Below, in pieces: positions 11,355-18,546 of a DNA stretch of 64,000 nucleotides. The number at the start of each line of letters is the position of its first letter. Within the stretch, counting starts at the first letter, position 1. This DNA is from Gottfriedia acidiceleris (GTDB lineage: Bacteria > Bacillota > Bacilli > Bacillales > Bacillaceae_G): positions 2,542,001 to 2,606,000 of the forward strand of contig NZ_CP096034.1 of assembly GCF_023115465.1 (NCBI RefSeq), written 5' to 3'. The notes beneath the pieces are model-generated. The model saw only the letters and a program-made list of their open reading frames with translations, did not search any database and was not told the DNA's origin. The position numbers and the translations under genes were made by a program.

Positions 11355-11436
11355 TGTCAAAAAACACAGAAAGAGGCTATGAGACGTAAATATAAACTTA
11401 CGAATCATAGCCCCCTATCATCTAATAAACTATGGG
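11355..11436 (-). promoter_or_regulatory. HutP-controlled leader terminator
   Basis: The hutP-hutH spacer on the minus strand reads first a series of UAG triplets (11415-11434: UAG, 5 nt, UAG, 4 nt, UAG). A long hairpin follows, pairing GGCTATGA (11412-11405) with TCATAGCC (11382-11375) and with inner CGTAA/TTACG, and then a T6 run at 11364-11359. In B. subtilis, histidine-bound HutP binds spaced UAG triplets and disrupts such a terminator so that hutH is expressed. The match in position and design is strong. The first UAG spacing is one base longer than the 4-nt consensus. Confidence 0.75.
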
Positions 11437-11439
11437 CGA

Positions 11440-11871
11440 TTATATGTGATTAATGCCGAGTCCTGCTGATTCATGCTCCGATCCTTTAATTGGAGCACCA
11501 ATCGTTCCGTATAGTGCAACTGCTATCCAGTCACCCTCGTTCACGTTTTTATAAGGCTTTCCTCTAACAACAGCAAATCTAAGTCCTACTGTTCTAAGAA
11601 CATCACCTAATTGGACATGACCTCTTGTTACACCTTGAATTGCTTCAAGTGTTGCATGATATAATGAATGAACTTCTCTATATAGAGCTCCATTGATTAC
11701 ACCATTTTGTTTGGCAGCGGTTTCAATCGCAGCAACGACCTTCTGAGCATCCATTGTACCGACCTTACCTACACACCATACAAGGTTTTCATTTTTCATT
11801 AATTCTTCTTCATGATCGGTCAAAGCAAGCATCATAGCTGTTCGACCAATTCGTTGACTTTGCTCTGCCAT
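11440..11871 (-). CDS. hutP: Hut operon positive regulator HutP
   Basis: RNA-binding antiterminator of 143 residues that, with L-histidine and Mg2+, forms a hexamer and lets polymerase pass the terminator before hutH. Family signatures are [36 protein letters not shown] (histidine and metal ligands) and [12 protein letters not shown], ending in GIGAPIKG-like and GLGINHI motifs. It is the promoter-proximal gene of the operon. Its ATG at 11871 follows AAGAGG. The promoter at 11922-11950 and a CodY-like box lie just upstream. Confidence 0.97.
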   Translation of the reverse strand: MAEQSQRIGRTAMMLALTDHEEELMKNENLVWCVGKVGTMDAQKVVAAIETAAKQNGVINGALYREVHSLYHATLEAIQGVTRGHVQLGDVLRTVGLRFAVVRGKPYKNVNEGDWIAVALYGTIGAPIKGSEHESAGLGINHI

Positions 11872-11921
11872 ATCGCTAATACCTCTTACTTACTTTCTCT
11901 AATAAACTAGTATCTGATTAC

Positions 11922-11950
11922 ATTATATGCCAACAATTAGTAAACTTCAA
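11922..11950 (-). promoter_or_regulatory. Sigma-A promoter of the hut operon
   Basis: On the minus strand TTGAAG (11950-11945), 17 bases, then TATAAT (11927-11922). This is a near-consensus vegetative promoter about 50 bases before hutP. Confidence 0.7.
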
Positions 11951-11965
11951 TATTTTCAGATTATT
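11951..11965 (-). promoter_or_regulatory. CodY-like box upstream of hutP
   Basis: AATAATCTGAAAATA matches the CodY consensus AATTTTCWGAAAATT at 12 of 15 positions and abuts the -35 element. CodY repression of hut is known in B. subtilis. The site is inferred. Confidence 0.4.
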
Positions 11966-12084
11966 ATTTTTAAAAAATATTTTTTTATTAAAACTTGTTG
12001 TAATATTCGAAATATTAATCATTTAATTATTATTTAAGAAAACTGCCCTAAAAACATCAATTCATTATAAAAATATTTTTACAG

Positions 12085-12501
12085 TTAGTACGTTGTCTGC
12101 AATTTAATGACATGATGGGTATATTTTTTAAGATCAATAAGATGATTCTCAATAATTTTTTCTACTATTTCAAGGTTTACACTTTGATAATCATGTACAG
12201 CTATATTTCGAAATCCTACCATTGCCTTTAATTTCATTGAAAGTTCTTGATCAAGCAGTGAATTTGCTACTAATAAATCAAATGAATCTCGACTTGATTG
12301 TGGAATTCCTAATTTTTTTTCTGAAACTAAATGCATAGCTAAATCAATACAAGCTTCACATGCTCTTTGTATATTTAGAATAATGGAATCCTGTTTGGTA
12401 AAATCATTCAAATTAGAAGGATTATTATCATAAACCTCATTTATTCTTTTAATACAACGTTCTATTGTTGAAATTTTATTCAAAATCACTTGATTATTCA
12501 T
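12085..12501 (-). CDS. hepT: HepT-like toxin (HEPN domain, DUF86)
   Basis: A 138-residue all-helical HEPN protein, the likely toxin of a type VII toxin-antitoxin pair. The RNase-type motif RNIAVHDY (R98, then H103 four residues later, and Y105) fits the Rx4-6H signature with the following Tyr that MntA modifies in characterised pairs. Its ATG overlaps the end of the upstream nucleotidyltransferase gene by 8 bases, so the two are co-translated. In characterised homologues the antitoxin AMPylates this Tyr and silences the RNase. Activity here is inferred from the motifs. Confidence 0.85.
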   Translation of the reverse strand: MNNQVILNKISTIERCIKRINEVYDNNPSNLNDFTKQDSIILNIQRACEACIDLAMHLVSEKKLGIPQSSRDSFDLLVANSLLDQELSMKLKAMVGFRNIAVHDYQSVNLEIVEKIIENHLIDLKKYTHHVIKLQTTY

Positions 12502-12898
12502 AAATAGAACCTCTTTCTTTAATTTTATCTAAAATTTCTTTACGTTCTTCATTTAACTTGGCAAACATTTTCAGAGTTTTCATTTCAAAAATTACTCTTC
12601 GAAAATCATCTGAACAATAAATCACTTTACCACTATGTATAATTTCAGCTTGGAATACAGTTGAAGCATGATTCAAATCAATTAAATCGACATTCATATT
12701 TAATAAGTTTGCAATTTCTTGAGAGAATAAAAATCTTTCATAATTGCTTAATTCCGTATCACTAAGATATGCAATATCCAAATCACTATCAGGTCGCATT
12801 CGATTTTGTGCTGCAGAACCAAACAAGAATATAGTATATGGATTAATTTTTCCAATTAACATTTCAGTAATTTTTTGCAGATTTTCATGAGGAACCAT
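12494..12898 (-). CDS. mntA: MntA-like nucleotidyltransferase antitoxin
   Basis: A 134-residue minimal nucleotidyltransferase, predicted to transfer AMP to the partner HepT. The catalytic signature is present: LFGSAAQNRMRPDSDLDIAY gives the GS motif (G27-S28) and the metal-binding D39 and D41, with a third acidic residue in NVDLIDL (about D71). It precedes and overlaps hepT, the usual order for this pair. The ATG at 12898 has only a weak site. A stand-alone DNA-polymerase-beta-like role is less likely given the partner. Confidence 0.85.
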   Translation of the reverse strand: MVPHENLQKITEMLIGKINPYTIFLFGSAAQNRMRPDSDLDIAYLSDTELSNYERFLFSQEIANLLNMNVDLIDLNHASTVFQAEIIHSGKVIYCSDDFRRVIFEMKTLKMFAKLNEERKEILDKIKERGSIYE

Positions 12899-13110
12899 AC
12901 AGATTTACCCCCTAAAAAATGTAATTAATATTGATTTATTGTATCATATTTTTACACCTCAAAAAACTTTGAGTTGATCATTAAAGTATTGCCGATGCCG
13001 TATCCGCCCCACTTACAGACGCCTCTCCTAGATTATGTTTTTTATTTTTTTAATTATTTTGGTTCTTCTTTACAATATATAATTGTATTAAACAAAAAGC
13101 TGTTTACAAT
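12899..13110. other. Intergenic region with no clear gene
   Basis: AT-rich apart from a short GC-richer patch at about 12,991-13,030. A short hairpin (CTCAAAAAACTTTGAG) lies at 12,958-12,973. ATG 13035 opens a 15-residue hydrophobic frame that could be the lost N-terminus of the following ORF after a frameshift, but it has no ribosome site. Confidence 0.3.
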
Positions 13111-13512
13111 TTGTTATATCATACTTTGTTTGAAACGACATCTGTAAATACCTATGTCTTAGGAATTTTAGATGTTAATTATAAAAATACTAAAGTTCAA
13201 GAATTTTTATCGAGCAAAACAATTCAAAAATTTAGTTTCGTGTCCCATATAAACTCAGAAACTAAAAATAAGTTTTTAAATGAATTTACTAGAATTCAAA
13301 AAATTTTAGTAGAAAAAGAAAATGAAGAAGCAAGAACTAAACACCAATCACAAAAATCTTACCCAATTTCAGCTAATCGTTCATCTTCTCACAAAAAATC
13401 AGATGATGGGCATTTTTCACAAAATCACTTCGCACTTTTAAAAAAAATTCCACCAAGAAGAGAATTAGCCGATCCAAAGGCTTTCTGTCATCTTTGTGGA
13501 ATGGTTAACTAG
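13111..13512 (+). CDS. Orphan ORF, probably lacking its true N-terminus
   Basis: A 133-residue frame on the plus strand, the opposite of its neighbours. The first possible start is a TTG at 13111 with no ribosome site, and the frame stays open 60 bases further upstream without an ATG. The middle is helical. Residues about 60-105 are polar, low-complexity and rich in S, K and H. The C-terminus ends AFCHLCGMVN, a CxxC that might bind metal. I do not recognise it. Either it is a fragment, or it was once a membrane-anchored protein whose hydrophobic start (MFFIFLIILVLL in another frame at 13035) was shifted out. Confidence 0.35.
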   Translation: MLYHTLFETTSVNTYVLGILDVNYKNTKVQEFLSSKTIQKFSFVSHINSETKNKFLNEFTRIQKILVEKENEEARTKHQSQKSYPISANRSSSHKKSDDGHFSQNHFALLKKIPPRRELADPKAFCHLCGMVN

Positions 13513-13684
13513 CAAAAAAATTTACTAAAATAGAATCTAATTTAAGTTAAATGAATTAAAAAAATTCATAACAAATATATTATCAAGTTTCCATATCATC
13601 CAGATTTTTTATATCTCTATCTGTTTAAATTTGCAATCCTAATGTGAATTTTATATATATCTGTCAAATTCGAATTTTAAACAT

Positions 13685-14419
13685 TTAATAACTTACATAA
13701 TTAAACATTGCCTGTACTGAAGCAGTTATTTTAATTTGTCCCTCTTGAATTGGTGTAGTTGGTCCGCTGAATGCTGCTGCAGTCATTGTTAATGATGACA
13801 TCGGGCGTACAACTTGAATCCCTTCATCAGACATCCAAATTGGTATGTTATTAATCGATAACCCCAGGGATTTCGCGATGTTTTCTGCATTCATTTTTGC
13901 ATTTAAAGTAGCCTTTTGTAGTGCTTCTCCGTAATACGGTTCGGGATTTGCTATTTCGAATGTAAGATTCCTTACTTCATTTGCTCCATTTTCAACTGCA
14001 ACATCAATCACTTTCCCAACATTTGCAAGATCTTTCACGATTACTTTGAAAATATGACTCACTCGATATCCCTTAAAAATTTGTTGTGAATCTTGGTAAT
14101 CAACAATTCGATCGATTGTATATGAATTCGTTTCAATTTCTTCTTGTTTAATTCCTTCACCTTTTAATGCTTCTATCATTTTATTTGAAATGATAGCATT
14201 CTCTGTTTGAGCCGTTTGTACTTTCATATTTTCTACTACTGATCCTAATAGGACAAACGATTGGTCGGGCTTTACTGATACTTCACCTTTTCCTGTTGCT
14301 TTAATCGTATAATTACTATTCATATTGCCTGATCGGAAAGCACTTTGATATGGAGGGGTTGAATAATCATATCGCATACCTGTTAAGTTATAATTATTTA
14401 CTGGATAAATCTTCCTCAC
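13685..14419 (-). CDS. SIMPL domain protein (DUF541)
   Basis: A 244-residue protein of the SIMPL/DUF541 family. The core runs from about residue 38 (ATGKGEVSVKPD) to the C-terminus and includes EEIETNSYTIDRIVDYQ, YRVSHIFKVIVKDL and ALQKATLNAKMNAENIAKSL, all typical of the family. The N-terminal 35 residues are Tyr/Asn/Pro-rich with no signal peptide, so it may be cytosolic or attached to the spore or cell surface. The biochemical role of the family is poorly defined. It is monocistronic, with a terminator for the next upstream small gene separating it. Confidence 0.85.
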   Translation of the reverse strand: MRKIYPVNNYNLTGMRYDYSTPPYQSAFRSGNMNSNYTIKATGKGEVSVKPDQSFVLLGSVVENMKVQTAQTENAIISNKMIEALKGEGIKQEEIETNSYTIDRIVDYQDSQQIFKGYRVSHIFKVIVKDLANVGKVIDVAVENGANEVRNLTFEIANPEPYYGEALQKATLNAKMNAENIAKSLGLSINNIPIWMSDEGIQVVRPMSSLTMTAAAFSGPTTPIQEGQIKITASVQAMFNYVSY

Positions 14420-14521
14420 ATCCTTTTAAGATGAAAAATATTGTATTTGTGCCCATTTATTTTATGTATTGAAGGCTTTTTCTGTGATTAGTTCGAATTA
14501 ATGTTATGAGGTTATAATCAA

Positions 14522-14566
14522 AAAAGCTTGTAAACTTCTGGAAAATCCCACTGTCTACAAGCTTTT
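14522..14566 (-). terminator. Terminator after the 42-residue ORF
   Basis: On the minus strand AAAAGCTTGTA and TACAAGCTTTT form an 11-bp stem around a long loop, followed by six T. It ends transcription from the small gene at 14,721. Confidence 0.8.
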
Positions 14567-14592
14567 ACAATATGTATAGTTTAAAAATAATG

Positions 14593-14721
14593 TTATCTCT
14601 CATCGTTTATTTTTGATTCTTCTTCATCCAAGTTATCATCATAGTCTTTTTGTTTCCCAATTTCTATTGGTACTTCATATTTTGGTACACTGCCATTGTA
14701 ATATATAGAAATGTAATCCAT
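14593..14721 (-). CDS. Small acidic protein
   Basis: A 42-residue ORF with ATG at 14721 behind a good AAAGGGG site, closed by TAA and followed by a clear terminator. It starts MDYISIYYNGSVPKYEVP and ends in a strongly acidic tail (DYDDNLDEEESKIND). It has no hydrophobic segment. The family is unknown. The start and stop signals make it a credible expressed microprotein. Confidence 0.55.
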   Translation of the reverse strand: MDYISIYYNGSVPKYEVPIEIGKQKDYDDNLDEEESKINDER

Positions 14722-15047
14722 TTGAATTCCCCTTTTTAAATGATAGATTGAAAGTTGTCGGATAGTAAATTCGTTATTAATTTGCGAAAATTAATCAACA
14801 TTTTAATTAAACAAGATAATACCTTTCAATACTATTGGGGGGAATTTTATTCTTTTCATATAGTAAAGATTATTAAAAATAACAATGATTAGGCTAATTC
14901 TAGGTACGAACACCTTCGAAATGAAGTATTTAGACACTAATATTATTGGGGGAATTTTTAAATAAACTGAAAAAATCTAATATTTTTATTGAAAATTATT
15001 TATACATAAATATAAGGAATGGAGTTCTCCATCCCTTTTTAAGTTTA
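14722..15047. other. Intergenic region with a paired 22-bp repeat
   Basis: No convincing gene. Two near-identical 22-bp stretches, 14,828-14,849 and 14,939-14,960 (AATAYTATTGGGGGGAATTTT-like), lie 111 bp apart in the same orientation. A hairpin (AAGGAATGGAG / CTCCATCCCTT, 15,016-15,039) just after the DUF4822 gene may end transcription. Confidence 0.4.
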
Positions 15048-16019
15048 TTAGAAACTAAACATTGGTTTAAAATCACCTTTATAAGGTTCATGCTCAACAA
15101 ATACAGTTATATCCTTACCATCTTTGTCTTTTCCTGTTCTTTTGTAAGTAAATTTATTATTATTAAGCTCAGTCAATTCAAGAACAGCACCATACTTATT
15201 TGTTCCGATTGAAACATGTGCTCTGATTTTATTTTCGTGGGCAATATCGAAATATCCATAGTCACCTCGGCTTTTACCTGTTTCTAAATTGAAAAACTCA
15301 TATTTATTAGAGTATCCATCAAATTTTGCAAGACTAATAAAATTCGTATTATATTTCGTTACGTCCTTCCCTTGTTCATCTAGTACTTTTGTACCATTCC
15401 AAAGTGTTCTACCTAAAATTCTATCACCATCAACTTTTTTTACAATCTCGCCTGTTTTAGAATCTAATTTTTTATCAGGATCTGTAAAAGAAAGCTGTTT
15501 TTCTTTATAAGGAACATGTTCAACATATACTTCTACATCGTTACCGTTTGCATCTTTCCCCATTCTTTTATAAGTAAATACGTTTTTATTTAGTTTTGTC
15601 ATATCGACTACAGCTTGGTAATTCATTGATTCAGAAATTAAAACTCGTTTTTTACCATCATTTGTAATAAAGAATGTTCCTTTATCACCACGACTTTGAC
15701 CAGTTTTTGCATCAAAAAATTCGTATCTACCTGATTTTGCATCATATTTAGCAAGACCAATAAAATTTGCGTTCTCTTTTGTTAAATCATGATGATTTTT
15801 ATCATACACTCTTGTACCTTGCCAGTTTGTACTACTTAAAATATTAGCCATTACCTGGCCCTTTGTTAACTTGTTCTTAACTTTTTTAGGTGCTTTGTAT
15901 ACTCTTTCTTGTTTTTGTTTACCATGCTCTACTTGTGCGTTAGCAGCAGAATTATAACTTGTTACTACTAAAGATACTCCGAGTAATATTGATGAAATTG
16001 TTTTTGTTTTTTTAATCAT
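15048..16019 (-). CDS. Secreted protein with two DUF4822 domains
   Basis: A 323-residue exported protein. Residues 1-28 form a Sec signal peptide (MIKKTKTISSILLGVSLVV, then an ANA-Q-type cleavage site). Two copies of one domain follow, about residues 60-180 and 200-320. Each has NWQGTRVYD/LWNGTKVLD, NFIGLAKYD/NFISLAKFD, YEFFDAKTGQSRGD/YEFFNLETGKSRGD and FTYKRMGKD/FTYKRTGKD, then a VEHxPY ending. This matches the DUF4822 family found in Gram-positive surface and secreted proteins. The molecular role is unknown. It is monocistronic. Confidence 0.85.
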   Translation of the reverse strand: MIKKTKTISSILLGVSLVVTSYNSAANAQVEHGKQKQERVYKAPKKVKNKLTKGQVMANILSSTNWQGTRVYDKNHHDLTKENANFIGLAKYDAKSGRYEFFDAKTGQSRGDKGTFFITNDGKKRVLISESMNYQAVVDMTKLNKNVFTYKRMGKDANGNDVEVYVEHVPYKEKQLSFTDPDKKLDSKTGEIVKKVDGDRILGRTLWNGTKVLDEQGKDVTKYNTNFISLAKFDGYSNKYEFFNLETGKSRGDYGYFDIAHENKIRAHVSIGTNKYGAVLELTELNNNKFTYKRTGKDKDGKDITVFVEHEPYKGDFKPMFSF

Positions 16020-16094
16020 TTTAATGATCTCCTCATATTTTTATCGTTATTTATATAATCTCCAATTATTCTTACAATTGGTCATGAACTTTGA

Positions 16095-16777
16095 TTATCT
16101 AGCACCTGCTTTTAGCAAAATCTCTTCTATCTCTTTAAAACCTCTCTCACGTGCATGCTTTAAAGGGCTAACATTCTCACGATCAGACAAATTAACATCT
16201 GCTCCATGATCTATAAGCAATTGTACTGTTTGCTGTTGTTTTTCACTTCCATCGTTCAAAATAATTGCTTCCAAAAGTGCCGTCCAACCTAAATTATTAA
16301 CATGATTAACATCAATCTCGGTATTAGTAAGAAGTTCATTGACCACATCTACATATCCATGTTCTGAAGCGGGAATTAATGCTGTTTCACCTATCGGTTC
16401 GTAATTGTTGGATCAGCACCAGCTTTTATTGTAAGTTTTAGAATATCAATAAAACCTTCAGCACCAGCATATAAAAATGGATTGTTTTTCATATGATCAC
16501 GAATATTGACATCTGCGCCTGCATCAATCAGTACTTTGGCAGTTTTGAAATCATTATGATAAGTTGAAATCATTATGGCAGTTTGTCCATTAGAATTCTG
16601 TGCATTCATATCCGCACCATTCTCAATTAACTTCTTAATGAGATCAGTTTCTCCTCGTTTAGCTGCTTGAAATAACTGTTCGTTCACTTTTTCTTCCCCC
16701 TTAGCAAATGAGGCACATCCATTTAGCAAAAGTATGCAGCTCGTTATTACTGCAAGTAACTTCCACATAAAGTACAA
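16095..16777 (-). pseudogene. Ankyrin-repeat lipoprotein, frameshifted
   Basis: The first frame (16777-16391) encodes a lipoprotein signal with lipobox LNGC and several ankyrin repeats (GADMNAQNSNGQTAIMIST, GADVNIRD...). It stops with TAG just after DPTITNR. The next frame picks up at once with GETALIPASEHGYVDVVNELL and further ankyrin repeats to 16095. Adding one T in CGATA near 16,393 restores NRYGETA and one protein of about 227 residues. The gene is therefore broken by a single-base deletion, or this is a sequencing error. Ankyrin arrays mediate protein binding; the intact protein would sit on the outer face of the membrane. Confidence 0.8.
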
Positions 16778-16980
16778 CAGCCTCCTTTTCCATTACAAAT
16801 CACCATAAAAATATCGTATTATTCCTGGGAAATTTTCCTCAAATCTTTTTCATAAGTTAGATCATTGTTTGTCTGAAATCTATGTTAATCCTTAAATGAA
16901 AACTCCTTCTAAACAAATTATTAAAAAAGTATAAAATTTTTAATAATAATTATTTATGGATTGCCTCTAATGTTTTTTGA

Positions 16981-17012
16981 AAAAAAAAAATGACTGTCCA
17001 ATTAGACAGTCA
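16981..17012 (-). terminator. Terminator after kptA
   Basis: On the minus strand TGACTGTC and GACAGTCA pair around a 6-base loop, followed by at least ten T. The rest of the 16,778-17,086 gap shows no gene. Confidence 0.85.
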
Positions 17013-17086
17013 TACACAAATACTTGATCTACTAAATTTTTGTTCGGATACTATAAAAAACTATTACTAGTTCAATTATTTCAATG

Positions 17087-17638
17087 CTAAAAACTTTCAA
17101 TTTTTAATTTATATTTAGGTGAAATATAATCAGTCAACCACACTTCATTGTCAGCATAAAAAAATTTAACACCATTCTCGTAGGCATTTTTAGCATCTAC
17201 TTTCAAAATTACTAATTCTCCCCTACGTTTTCCAGCCAATGTCGCGAATTCAACCCCTTCAGATAAATGAACATAATTACGTCCCATTGGTTTTAACCCT
17301 TCTTTGTGAATTAGTTCTTCAACTTTTTTATTTGTACCATGATAAAGAATCTCAGGAGGTTTTTTTGGCTGATATTGTATTTTAGTTTTCGAGTGCCCAT
17401 AATTCGCTTTAATTCTATCACTATTTATTGCATACCGTTGTTTTGGACAATTCTTTACAACCTGAGTAATATTTTCAACAGTGACACCGCTCCAATTTGT
17501 TTGACTATTTATTGCATCAACTAATTCTGATATGGAACATGACCCATCTTCTTTTAAATTCACTCCAAATTTTAATGGGTCATGTCTTAAAATTTTACTC
17601 ATAAATTTACTTAGTTTTTCTTCGTCTTTTTGATTCAT
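17087..17638 (-). CDS. kptA: RNA 2'-phosphotransferase (KptA/Tpt1)
   Basis: A 183-residue enzyme that moves an internal 2'-phosphate from RNA to NAD+, giving ADP-ribose 1''-2'' cyclic phosphate. Family signatures in order are KFMSKILRHDP with the conserved Arg, RIKANYGHS, PEILYHGT, GRNYVHLSE and GKRRGELVILKVDA. The two-lobed layout, an N-terminal winged-helix part and a C-terminal ADP-ribosyl-transferase fold, fits the length. Bacteria mostly lack the tRNA-splicing step that makes the eukaryotic substrate, so the natural target is unclear. It is monocistronic with its own terminator. Confidence 0.92.
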   Translation of the reverse strand: MNQKDEEKLSKFMSKILRHDPLKFGVNLKEDGSCSISELVDAINSQTNWSGVTVENITQVVKNCPKQRYAINSDRIKANYGHSKTKIQYQPKKPPEILYHGTNKKVEELIHKEGLKPMGRNYVHLSEGVEFATLAGKRRGELVILKVDAKNAYENGVKFFYADNEVWLTDYISPKYKLKIESF

Positions 17639-17822
17639 TTTTTTAATTCCACCCTATTTTTTTCAATTTTTTAATGGTTTGAAATGCAAGTTTTTCAACA
17701 ATTACATTTTGTTTATTATCTAAATCCCATATTTATCTATAAAATTCTACTTTCATTACTTCATTCCTTGTTCAAACAAACTACTATATAGTTAATCTTG
17801 CGAGTAAAATGTCAAAATAAAG

Positions 17823-17847
17823 AAAAAACCGGCACTATGTGACGGTT
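17823..17847 (-). terminator. Terminator after the two-component operon
   Basis: AACCGTCAC and GTGCCGGTT (minus strand) pair around ATA with one mismatch and run into six T. Confidence 0.8.
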
Positions 17848-17859
17848 AAAAAACATAAT

Positions 17860-18546
17860 TTAAATATTAAATCGATACCCTGCTCCCCAAACTGTTTCCA
17901 AGAACTTAGGGTTTGTAGGGTCTCTTTCTATTTTTTCACGTAATCTACTAATATGGACAGTTACAGTTGAAACGTCTGCCGCTGACTCGAGGCCCCAAAC
18001 CTTTTCATAGAGCTGTTCTTTACTTAAAACTTGGTTCGGATTCATTACAAAAAACACCATTAAATCAAATTCTTTTGTCGTAAAGGGTACTTCTTTTTCG
18101 TTAATAAAAACTTTACGAGCTGAACGATCGATTGATATTCCATGAACGAAAATTGTTTTTGAAACGGTATTGTTACCAGCTAGCCTTTCATATCGAGATA
18201 AATGTGCCTTTACTCTTGCAACTAGTTCACTAGGACTAAATGGCTTTGTAATGTAATCGTCCGCACCTAAACCGAGGCCTCTAATTTTATCGATATCTTC
18301 TTTTTTAGCAGATACAAATAAAATAGGAATGTTTTTTACCGCTCGTATTTCTTTACAAATTTCAAAACCATTTTTTCCTGGCAGCATGATATCCAATATG
18401 ATTAAATCATAATTTCCTTTTAGTGCATGTTGAAGGCCTTCATCGCCATTATGTTGAATATCTACACGAAAATCATTTATTTCTAAATAATCTCTTTGTA
18501 ATTCTGCAATGCTTATATCATCTTCAATCAGTAATATTTCTTTCAA
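17860..18546 (-). CDS. OmpR-family response regulator
   Basis: A 228-residue DNA-binding response regulator. Receiver domain residues 1-115 have the acidic pair ED at 8-9, the phosphorylation site D52 in LIILDIMLPG, and K101 in YITKPFS. The C-terminal winged helix (about 130-228) has TKEFDLMVFFVMNPNQVLSKEQL and the usual VTVHISRLREKIE ending GAGYRF. The stop codon of the upstream partner is not passed before it begins: the kinase gene overlaps it by 4 bases (ATGA), so the pair is co-translated. The target genes are not evident, since no transporter genes adjoin. Confidence 0.92.
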   Translation of the reverse strand: MKEILLIEDDISIAELQRDYLEINDFRVDIQHNGDEGLQHALKGNYDLIILDIMLPGKNGFEICKEIRAVKNIPILFVSAKKEDIDKIRGLGLGADDYITKPFSPSELVARVKAHLSRYERLAGNNTVSKTIFVHGISIDRSARKVFINEKEVPFTTKEFDLMVFFVMNPNQVLSKEQLYEKVWGLESAADVSTVTVHISRLREKIERDPTNPKFLETVWGAGYRFNI

